A stretch of 64,000 nucleotides of DNA, taken from positions 8,666,001 through 8,730,000 of the forward strand of contig CM028906.1 of assembly GCA_016801845.1 (NCBI GenBank), read 5' to 3'. Positions 1 through 11,300 of the stretch are shown piece by piece. Each line of letters starts with the position of its first letter. Position 1 is the first letter of the stretch. The DNA comes from Polydactylus sextarius (taxonomy: Eukaryota; Chordata; Actinopteri; Polynemidae). Below the pieces are notes generated by a model. The model saw only the letters and a list, made by a program, of their open reading frames with translations, made no database searches and was not told the origin of the DNA. The position numbers and the translations under genes were made by a program.

Positions 1-1310
1 ATCACTTGAACAAGTAAAAGGGTGTTTCATAAAGCACCATCAGCAGCTCATCAGAAAATATCATCTAAAGGATGTTTAGTGTCATTCACAACTCTGGTCC
101 AGATGTTTCAAGAGATGATGGATGCACTGCCAGGAAACAGTCATTATATCCCAGTAGTTTTGGTGATCTTCTCTAGTGCTACCAGGGAGTAAAATTAGTG
201 GTTCAGAGTGAAATGTCTTTTCAATTATTGAAGGAATTGTATTTAAATTAGGTACATTCATAATTATATTACTATAACTTTGGAAGTCTCTGTCTCCTAG
301 CAGCATCATTGGATCAAAAGTAGAATTTACCAAATGCATAAAAGCAAATAAAAGAAAATCTCAATGATTTTTCCATCAGCCTCAGCTGTACTTTGTTGAC
401 AGCCTAACACGGTAAACAGACACAATACAGTTGTCAATCAATAACTGCTAATTATCAGCATGTTGACATTGTTGTGGCTGTTTGCCTTAAACCACCTCTG
501 TGTTCATTGCTTTAAGCTCTAGTCTCAGGTTTGACCCAGTGCTTTGACCTTAGTGAGATTTTTCCCATTTTCACAATTTTCCTCTACGTGCCGGTGAGGA
601 CCAGCCACCTCATCGACAGCTTCTTCTCGAGGTTTGTATTAGCTGTTCAGAAGATGAGGGCTGATACATGACAGAGACAGACAATCGTTATCTTGTTGTG
701 CAATTACACAATGATAATAAAATATAAAAACATAAAACAGACACCCAGAACTACTCGAATTACAAATACAATAGAGACAAGCAATCAGTCTGAAGGTATT
801 TAATCATTTCCACCATGTGAAAGTTAAGCCACTTGTACAAATCAAGTGAAGTAAATTGAACTGAACCTTAGTTTTTATAAACTGTAAAGTATCTTACTTT
901 GACCCCATTTTGAACTTTAAATGGTTTGTTACAAATAACATATGATCACAGTATTGTCTTCATTTTTAGTGTGAAGTTATGTGACCTTCATTGTTGAAGT
1001 ATGAGTGTGATTTAAAGTGCACTAGCTGCTCTTAAACCAGGTTAATCGGATTCTGTTAACCCTGTGTTGGCTTAATGAGTCAGCTTAATTCTGGTTGAGC
1101 CTTGTTTTCTGATTATTTCTTTATGAAACACCCTCTGATGAATTCCTCCTGCTACCGTTTCTTTCCACACAAACAATAAGGAAACAAACAACATGACACA
1201 GACGTAAGAAGATGTGACTGTGATTAATCTGGGGCCAAAAAGATTCATTACAAGGTACAAAAACAAGCTGAGTGTCTGCATTTTAAAATAACGTGTTCTA
1301 ATAACCCATT

Positions 1311-1312
1311 AC

Positions 1313-1394
<82 letters not shown>
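1311..1394. repeat. (CA)n microsatellite with CG interruptions
   Basis: About 80 nt of alternating CA with GCAC interruptions in the middle. It underlies no coding sequence. Confidence 0.95.
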
Positions 1395-1397
<3 letters not shown>

Positions 1398-1920
1398 AAA
1401 TAGCAATGTGTACAAGATTCTCAAGAGGGCAGCAAACTCAAGTTATACAGTATGTGAGTGTGAATACACAAAACACATCTACATACAATATATAGTTTGC
1501 ATCATCTAAACAACAAACAAAATGCTTAGCCCTATTATTATATTCAATTGGTGTAAAAACAAAACCAGATTCTAGCATTAACCAAGCTACATCAGGCCCA
1601 CACCCACAGCAGATACAAGGCATTTTGTAATGATGTGAAGGTGGTCAGTGCTTTCTCCAAGAACAGATCAATGCCCTTAAACCGTTATGATAGAACCAAA
1701 AGGCAGCAATCAACAGACGATCTCCCATGAGCCCAAAGGGAAAAAAAAGCTGTCTCGTTCTACTAACCTGTACTCATCTCCCTCTACCCTGCCTCTACTT
1801 CCCCCTTAAAAGCTGTTTGTCAAATGAAGCGTAACAGTGGGCAAAGCTAATATGTGGGCATGATAGTAAAATCAAATCTTAATTAAATTTTTTTTTCTCA
1901 TCTTCCCTTGGTGCCATAAG

Positions 1921-1954
1921 ACCATAGTCCTTGGGTGATCCCAAGGACTATGGT
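1921..1954. repeat. perfect hairpin, 15-bp stem, 4-nt loop
   Basis: The arm accatagtccttggg (1921-1935) and its exact reverse complement (1940-1954) flank the loop tgat. A weaker outer match exists (cttccc upstream, gggaag downstream), which would fit a very short foldback element. Confidence 0.9.
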
Positions 1955-2819
1955 GAACAAGGAAACAGTGGGAAGAAATTTTAAGGTTACTGGAAATAAT
2001 TACCTTAAGAATTATTCAGGCTGGAGTTACACGATAAAAATTTAGAGTAGGTATGTTATTAGAGTTTCACTCAGACATAGATCTGGTTCAGTGCTCTAAC
2101 CTGATTTCATGACACATTTTGACAATAAGAAAGTTAATCAATACCACTCTTATGGGAAGATGCAAATAATATAACCAAGGGATTGTGGAAGACGTCACCG
2201 ACAAATTGTTTGGTTCTGCTTTTTATACTTTTTTGCCATATTTAACATTTATCAACTTCATCTATCATGATTGGGTCTAAAACTAAGGCCAGAATTGCCA
2301 CAGCTCTCACCAAGCCCTGACTAAAGTTTGCTGCTTTATTTCATTCACTGCTGACCATTATTTCTCAAAGCTAACGTATCATCGAACAATGTTTTTCTCC
2401 TTAAAATACACCCAGATAATTGGAAGTGAAGTTCCAAAACAGACCCACCTTTCACAATGCATTTTAAAGATTAAGTTCAGTAGTTCTCATGTTTCCCAGA
2501 TCTCTTTTTTTACTCACTGAATATAAAGGCATCAATACCAATAGAAATGATGGCCAAAAGTAAAAAAGAGATCCAAGTAATCAAAACATAGTTTCATCCC
2601 TTTAGATCATGTATTCACAAGACACTGTAAGTGAGTATATTTCTGGAAGTAACATCCTGTGTTCCAGACAATGTCCTAAGACTTGGACTAATTCAACTGA
2701 GAGGAAGAAACAAAATGCTTTGGAATGGACCATGTCCTGTTGACGAGACTGTAGAAAACTCTACTAATATTTCTTTTACATACTTCAATTTTTCCTTGTG
2801 GGTACATTGTTATGAGACC

Positions 2820-4299
2820 TTTATTTACCTGATGTGTCTGTAGCCTCAGGGGACACATCCATGGTTCATTTTCGACCTGATGTCACACACCATTTGAAGT
2901 TCCTGGTGTCCCTGTAGGACCTCAGGCAGAAATGAACCAAACTTTGTTGGAGGAAAACATTCTAATGTATGTTCAATCAAGAATTACTCATTTCATTATT
3001 CAGTGGTTTGTCACTGTAGTTTGAAATAACCTTAAGTGAAAATTATTATCTGTCACTCAAGAAGTGAAATAAAAAGACAGTGATTTGGAGATTCAGTCCT
3101 TATGTATGATCGATATGAGGAATTGAAGAGGAACTCAAATAACATAAGAAAATAATAGGGTTGTGCAAAAAAAAAAAAAAAAAAACATTCCAGTGAAAAA
3201 CAGAAGCTTGATGTTTGAAGATCCAGAGCTACTTCATAAAAATGAATCGGTGGTTCAAAACCTCAGTGCAGCAAGTCACATCATTCATCACCAAAATCAA
3301 TGACCTTGATTCAGTGGACATACAGTGAAATTATCAAGTGGAAATCTTCATCGAATGTCAGCTGGCACTGGAACGCTGGGAATTTTCCATTTTGGGGATT
3401 TTAGATGCATTTCCAATGAAAGCACAGTCCACATGGTGCTGTTGCAGCTCCGTCCAGCCCTAGTCCACACAGTGTTAAACAAACACATTGGGCCTGAGAG
3501 ACGTTAATCCCCTGGCAACCATTTGGAACTTGAAAATTCTTGGGGTGAGAAACTCAAGCCAGACCATCAGATCCAACACCGCTAGTCCTGCTGTTCTGCT
3601 GTGCGTAGTGGTGCAGTCTACATCTAGATCAAAAGGACAGGTGAACAGGGGACGGCCTGACACTGGTGACTGTGATTGAGTCATGCCACTTCCTTCAATT
3701 CAGTACGACGTCTGTCTGTATGGGCCTAAATATGCCCCAAACAAACCAGTTTCTATGACATGTCATCCAACATAAATGTTTATGCCTGTTCCAAATCACA
3801 ACATCTAAATCAACTTCACAATATTGGAACATGTGCTTTTAGTTGTGTCCAATGCTGCCGGTCGTCCACCATTTCAATCATAATTTCAATAAAAAAATCT
3901 GCAGAACAACTTCAGTAAAAACCCACAAACCGGCCATTCAGAATAGGCATGTAGTTGGACATCATGCAATATAGCCTAATGTGTGCTATCTGCCTGAGTG
4001 AGGAAAAATGTCAATTATTCACTGTCTATTGTGCAACTGTGGAAGTCATGTAAGGAAGCCCAGTCTCCTTGCAGTGTTTTGCTAAACTCCGTTTTATCTT
4101 CTTTTCTGCATTCAAGATGGTCTTCTGGCCAGTGTTAGTTCTACCACCAAGATGTCCTGTGAGGTGTAATGTTGGACTGTAAAATAAATACAAGAGGGGA
4201 AAAGTGTGTGTTTCTTTCAGCGTGTGTAAATTGTTCGTGCCTACATGCATGTGACTGTGTGTGTGTGTGTTTGCATATGTTCTTCTGCATGTGAGTGTG
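2820..4299 (-). other. dok4: probable dok4 3' UTR
   Basis: The first clear AATAAA on the minus strand downstream of the dok4 stop is at 2825-2820, giving a 3' UTR of about 1.5 kb. No other gene is recognised here. The stretch at 3325-3690 has open frames on both strands but resembles no known protein. The polyadenylation site is inferred from the hexamer alone; another hexamer lies near 2335. Confidence 0.35.
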
Positions 4300-4445
4300 T
4301 CACTGTCCAGGGTAAGTGGGATAGTGTGTTGGCGAGTGTGTGTGTATGTGTGGCTGGGACTGTGTGTGTGTGTTTGCTAGGGGCAGCGTAGCATGGCGGT
4401 TGTGAAGCAGGCGCGTAGACAGCAGTTCGTCTTCTGAAGCATCAC
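4300..4445 (-). CDS. dok4: dok4 last coding exon, residues 286-333 plus stop
   Basis: 146 nt, completing Gly286 and reading DASEDELLSTRLLHNRH, then a Thr/His/Pro/Ser-rich tail (…THTQSQPHIHTHSPTHYPT…) to a TGA at 4302-4300. The acceptor tttccgtag is in phase with the previous exon. The SEDELL start aligns with the mammalian SSETDLL, but the usual NRFILLKPKP continuation is not recognisable. The final third is translated from a degenerate (CA)n tract. The true transcript may use a different 3' end, so the last 35 residues are less certain than the rest. Confidence 0.75.
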
Positions 4446-7400
4446 CTACGGAAAGAGTGAAAACATAGCTGTTAACTTCAGGACAAAAACAACATTTTAA
4501 GTTTTGTAGCAGTTATCATTTAAGTCTTGGCCAGATTAAAATAATGTTTGACCAGAAAAGATACAACAATATAACAAGATTTACAAGACAAGATTGATTC
4601 TGGTGTGGTCTGTACAAATTCAGGTAATTTGGTGTTTAGAGATTTAGGTACAGGTACAAAAAATGTTAGGTCAGTTTGTAAATGTCTTGGTTATGCATTG
4701 AAAATGTGTAATGTTTACATTAGAAAAAAAATGTCAGAAGGCTGGTGTGTACCCTACCTGTGCCAGGATCCATGCCACTCTGATTTCCAGTGATGTGATG
4801 CCAGTAGGCGGATCGGGGAAGGATGGCCGTTGGGGTGCAGGGGTAGGAACCAGGCTCTGAACCCTTAGCTATCAACTGAAAGTCACATGTTCAGGGATAC
4901 AAATTAGGATCTTTGCAGATTAGTAATTTCAAGTGCCACAATTAAGAACTGAATGAATCTCACCCTGCTGTTTTTCTCCATCTCCAGCAGGACTTTCTTG
5001 TGCTGCTCAGCAATGGCCAAAGTGGATGAGTGAACCCTCTGGTATATCTGCTCTCCCTCTCTGGTCTGGAAGGTGTAGAGACCTTCACCACTGTCACACA
5101 TCCTACACACAACAGAAAGTAAGTATGAAGCTGGAAGAGACCAATGGCAAATCCTGCCCCTTTTTGTCTGCTCTTGACTCCTTCTCACTATACACCTTAT
5201 CTGCTTTTGCCGTTTGATGGTGACAGCAATACAAATCTCATTGAAACACAGTATCATTGTCTGTTTTAAAGCTGTTTTACAGACTGTTTGAGTAATATTA
5301 TTGTGGGGTGAGTATGCAGACAGTGGACATGGCTTCCTTCTGCAGATCTCCAATGTCCTTCCATAAATGACCTAATACTGGTGGCTGTGATTGTGTCTTA
5401 CCAACAGAGCCATTACACTTTCTTCAATTCATTACAATACTGATGGTAAACTATTTTACCATCAGTATTGTACAACTTTAGCTTAAGGTAATGCATATTA
5501 TAGACTATTATGGCACATTATTACACCATTACATTGTCTTTAGATACAATGATGCAGTGCAATGCAAGCAAAGCCAACAGGCTCTGTTGTTACTTCATCT
5601 CAGACCCACAAACAAGTTTGTGCAGCAATCCTTCATACATTACTTAGACTTCTTATTGACTAGGGCTGTCTTTGATGTAGTCAGTTTGTATCCATTTTAT
5701 ATCTTACTGCTCACTTGTTACTGTGGTCTCTCAAAGCTTGGTTGACTTTCAGCAGTTGTATCATTTTTGACACAGGCTGGGATTTGTGAGCAGAGGGGGA
5801 ACTTTTTTTTTTTTTTTAGAAGTTTGCACATTTTGGATAACCAAAACTGTAACGAAGAAACTGTGTCTGTCAAGCTGCCCTAAAGTCAAAATCTAAGTCC
5901 AAAGTTAGGTTTTGTGGCATTTGGGGAAACTACTTGAAAGGATGTTGTTAGAAAATGTTTTTTTCTTTCACTGTATGTATTGAGAGACAGCAATAGCAGG
6001 TAAGCAAGCAAATGAAGCTGATTTATCATCTCAAATAAGTATAAATTGTCTGTCACTAATAACTTTGCATAACAGGTGTTACGCAAATAACAGATAATGA
6101 AGTGTTGCAAGCAAAGTTTTACGAATGTTTGTTTGATTTTCATACATACAATGTAACATAATAACCATGTCTTTTAATTTTGTTGTTTGCATGTCTTTTA
6201 AGTTGCATCTTTTTCCATTTTGTGGATCAAATTGTAGGTTATTTATTCAAGATGCAGTAATATTTGACAAGTCTGGGGGAGAAAAACCAAAAAATCCAGG
6301 ATTCTACCACTGGAGCATGTCTATCAGACCTATTCCTAAAGCTAACCTAATTTTTATGCTAACCATAACACAAAAACAAAGTCTTAACCCTGAAACAGCC
6401 CTTTGACATTGTTAGTACCAGGCAAAATGTGCTCATACAACCAAAATGTCCTTATAACAACGGTTTAAAAACAACATTTGTCCACACAGTCCATTATCTG
6501 CATACCGATCCAATCATAGCTCACCAGGCTTTATCAAAGAGGAGGAGATAAGGGGACCTGGTTCAGCTTTGATTCAACTTCTAATCTATTCAATCAATCT
6601 CTTCATGGGACTCAACCCATCACAACCAATCTGATTGTGCGTGTGCCTTTGTGTGAGAGAGGGATCCTTGGACTGACAGTAAATTGAGTGACAAGTATCC
6701 ACACAAACAAACCTAAGTTGTTGTGACTGTTTCATACTATAGGTTTTTTCTTATTTGCATTAGTTCAGATGAAATGGATGTCTACCTGCATAAAACTATA
6801 CATCATTTTCCACTGATTCCACACAAAATGCATTCAATGATGACATTTTCTCATTCATACCTGCAAAACACTTATCTCCAAAAGCTGACACTCTTGGAAT
6901 ACATTTAAGAGAGAATAATACAGATTGAAAATTGAATTGCAATCTTAGCTGAATGCCTAACATAGGGTCTATTACCAAACAATAAAAGATAAAGGGGTTG
7001 GCATTTCTTTCCCTGCAGCTTGATTTGTTTGGAAACACAGGAAGACATGTTGGTGGGGAAAGGAGAGTGAAAGAGAGAGAAAGAATGTGTGGAGGACAAA
7101 GAAGAGAAAGCTGATGGTATCTAATGAAATCAATACAGTAAAGACCACAGTTATTGAACTGTTGCCAGTATTATGGTTGAGCAAGCATTTTGTGTTTTGG
7201 TGATCAAAGTGATTTGTGGAAGTGAAAAGATGCATGTTGATACCACAGACCATGCAAAGAGTTTTGACATCAAGTGACATCACCATTGACTGATGCAATT
7301 GTAAAAACTATATATAACAGTTTTTAATGACATAAAGAAAGGATTTGTTGTCAACTAATTTAATATGTGTGTTGCTATTTATTATGTATGTAATCAGTAT

Positions 7401-8260
7401 TTATCTGGGACAGTTAAAAGAATAAAAATAACGCCCGTCTTTCCCGTCAACTACTCTATTCCAGGTCTCACCGTCCAGCTTCAAATGTGAAGCGGGTGGC
7501 GTCGCGTCCATAGCGCCGCAGGGAGCAAAGTGGCCAGGTGACCAGCTTAGTTCGAGGGTTGTGAATGTCCCACAGATAAATGTTTTCGTGGGTGATCTGC
7601 ATCATGCACTCCCCATAGATGTCCAGGTTGGGACAGGGCAGGAGGAACACGTTGAAACGCTCTGACGAGGCAAGGAATGACAAGAGCAATGTGAATGATT
7701 TGTAACTCTCACATAAATGAAATGTTGAAAGAGACCAATACTCCACAGTCCCACAGATCCACTTTTTACATTAGTTTATATTGCTTATTTAATTTTTTTT
7801 ATTTATTTTTTTTTTTTTTTTTTTTTTTTTTTGTTTTGTTTTCTTAAAAGCTGAAACATTTTCCTCTCTATCTCCAAGGCTCAATGTGTACACAACCTTA
7901 ATCAATATTTTTTATAACTTAATATTATATAACTATATAATATAATATTATATAATATAATAAGATTAACACATGGTAGAAACACTATTGTTTATGGACA
8001 AATAATGTGTAAAAATCAAAAACAAGTACCTGTGTGTTCACACTGTACACCTGCAGCCAGAAGATCAGGCTCTCCCATACTGATGTCATTGAGTCGCATG
8101 CCCAAACACTCAACTGACAATGTCTTGAACCAGTCTTCTGCCTCCAGCTCTGAGAGAAAAACAGAAAAACAGAAAGGGAAGGAGGAAATAAACACTGGAC
8201 TCAAAGAAGAGAGTTGGATGTGTCTTTAAGTATATGAAGTTTAGGCTCCAATCCTGATAA

Positions 8261-8320
<60 letters not shown>

Positions 8321-11300
8321 CTGTGTGTGTGTGTGCATGTCCAGACATTACCTGATTCACAGGTGAAGGTGCGTGAGGTGTCATCTGTAAACACAATGGC
8401 CACCGCCTGTCGCTTGGTATCTCGAGGCAACCGCGTGACATTCTTGACATTGCTAATTTCTGTCACCTGAAAATCAATTTCAAAGTAAAGTAATTAACAA
8501 AATGTCATGCGGGACAGATTAACCTACATGTTTGTTTAAAGCCGCAACGCCTCATTAAAACATCCTGCTGTGTTTGTTCAAGTTGAACAAACAGTGAGTT
8601 GAACAGAGGTTGAGAGAATAATTACATTTGCTGATTCATTGATGTGGAGAAAGTGACACGTTTCTCTCAAAGGAAAACTTACACAGTTCAGCTACAACTT
8701 TACTGAAAGGTGAAGTTAATAACACTGATCAACTCTTTGCAATACAATGTTCAAGGGAACTTCGAGTCCTGTCATTCATCTGGAAGTTACTTTGACATGT
8801 ACAAACTACTTAAACACTGTTTCAGACCAAACACATTCTCCCTGGCAACGGTACTCCCAGTTCTCAAATTCACAAATGTTCCAAATGTTTATCTGATTCT
8901 GTTTTTTTTTTTTTAATTTATTTATTTATTTATTTTTTTATGGACTAACACTAAGGTTCTGTTGTCATGTTTACTGTGGAGTACAGAAACATGCTACACA
9001 CAACAGTGAAAATGTGTAAAAGTCAAGACGATCAAGTGAAGGAGATGTGATGATTTAGATGAAGATTCTCACTGAGCTGGGAGGAAAAGGAATCATACTT
9101 CAAAGGGAGTGTGTCTGTTCACACACACACACACAAACACACACTGACCTTAGGACAAGCTCTGATGTAGGCTGACTTCTCATCAGGGTATTTCTCCAGG
9201 CGACGAGGTCCTTTACTGGATGACTTCTTAAATACCAGCCAGCAGCGCCGATAGATCTATAATACACACAACACACACAAGGACGCAACAGTAGTAATTT
9301 AATATCCAATAATTCTTTATATTTTTGACTTGAAAACACACAGCTCCTGCAGCCACATCTCGGTTAGTTTTTTCTGTTCATTTAACTTTTATTGTTAACA
9401 CTAATTTCTTCTTTTCTCAGGATCCACGTGAACGGATATCTGAAGGTTATGACAATGTTGATTCTTGCTTATGTGAGTCATTTTGTATCATTATTATCAT
9501 TATTATATATCATTATGAGCAGCAACAAAAAAGAAATGAGTGGTTTGTACACAGGCAGGAGATGGAGGACATACGAAAATGGGTAGAATCTCTGGAAACA
9601 AGAGAAGAGGATACTGTAGATGCTGCGTTTGTAGCCAGCATGTAACAGAGTGGCGAACATCACAGGCCAGAATTCACATTAACAAGCATTAACAACCTAT
9701 TATCTCTCTCCATTGTCCTGTTCAACCGCACCAGCTTGAAACCTTCCAAAGCAGCTTTAGATTACAGGACTAGCGCGGTCAGCCATGTCTCCATTGACAA
9801 CATGATGTTGCACTCCCTATTTTCCGCCTTCTGCTGGGTCAGCAATTGTCATTTGTCCGTCTTATTTGGAAGAAACACTCATAGGCAACATCAGGTCTCC
9901 TCAGGCAGCACCACTGTTAGAAAGCAGCTGAATCGGTAGTTTAAATAATCATGTCAGAGCTGTGCACAGGATCCCCAGATAGGGTTTTAAACAATGAAAC
10001 AAGAGGCATAAAGCTCTAGCAAATATGGAGACACTAGTGCACAGGGCGGCAAAAAAATCCAGATTCATCCATTTTCAACTGTCAAGTTTTGATGAGCCTG
10101 TCCCTACTGCAGGATCAGATTTCTGTTGTTTGCTGACAAGAGTTGAACTTGACCACATGGTTAAGGTCAACTCCTGCCCTGATGCATCTGCCTCAAGGTT
10201 GGAAATAGATATTGTGTTTTCTGAAATAATTCTAACCACTTTTCTACAAAAAGTGGTTATCTGTGCAGAAATGTTGAAACTGATAATGGTTATGTTAATA
10301 ACCATTACCAGTCTGACCATTCAGCTCTGACCTCTCTCTTCAACAGGGCCTTTTCCCCCCACAGAACTGCTTCTCACTTTATTTATTTATTTAAAATTAC
10401 TATTATTATTTTTCACTCCATCCTGGGACCAACCTCTAGTGTTGCATCACAGAAATATTCAGAATTACTCAAACCAGTGTGAATATTACCTGAAGCTGTT
10501 ACCCAGCATCCTCACGAGTTTATGCATCGCACTGCTGCGTCATGATTGGCTGATTGGATAATTGCATGAATAAATCAATGTGCAGTTACTCTGTGAGTGT
10601 GAGTCACAAATCAATTACAATTTTATGTTTTGATTCTTGAACAATTAAACCACAGTCATGTGACGCTGGTCATCATCAGACTGACAATCAGATTTAACAA
10701 ACATCTGGAATTGTTGTCTTTCCATCTCCACCCAGTCCAGTGGGAGATGATTAATGATTAATGCTAATAAAACATGAGTTATGGACCAAAGCAGGTGTAC
10801 AGTCACCTTTGACCACGATATCACATTAGTTGCCCTCTGACCTCTAGCTACCAAACTTCTCTCTGAGATGCATATATCATGAGACAGAGATCCTCCTTGC
10901 AAACACTTAAATTAACACCGAAATTATACATGTTGACTATTTGTACTGATGACAATAACATGTATTTGGAACATAATTAGAAAAAAAAACCAGCAAACCT
11001 GCAGTTAATTTGTTTGTGATTGTGCTGCATTCATTTCTGCAGTGTTAACTAGTAAACACCAGCTTGTTCCTCTATCCTACCACCCCACAGATAAGTTAGG
11101 AAGTATGGTAATGTAGTATAATTACTCAGAAATGCTCACTGATACTTGGACACTACTATTCATTTTTGGCTACATTTTTAGAAAAATATAGTTTTAACTT
11201 TGTTAAAATATATTCAGCTGATTACAATGTATAATAAAGCTAGCCTCCAGTACTGTATAAAATGATTAAAATGTTACAGACTGCAACATAAAGATGATGC

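Larger units (their letters stand above)
1..2819. other. intergenic sequence downstream of dok4
   Basis: No gene was recognised. POLR2C flanks DOK4 on this side in human, but none of its exons is visible. The region holds a (CA)n microsatellite at about 1311-1394, a perfect hairpin at 1921-1954, a poly(A) run near 3166-3184 just beyond it, and a short GC-rich patch at about 586-640. Confidence 0.5.
5103..7471 (-). other. dok4: dok4 intron between PTB exons
   Basis: 2369-nt intron. It contains the perfect hairpin at 5433-5472, a poly(T) run near 5804-5817 and a dispersed repeat relic at about 6290-6480. Nothing else coding was recognised. Confidence 0.85.

Noticed and set aside
1..4299. Search for a POLR2C gene next to dok4
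   Set aside because: No POLR2C exon could be recognised on either strand, so the neighbour lies outside the window or is absent here.
5105..5353. N-terminal extension of the frame that contains the dok4 exon at 4964-5102
   Set aside because: Sequence before 5102 is intron. The acceptor at 5103-5104 and the phase with the preceding exon define the border.
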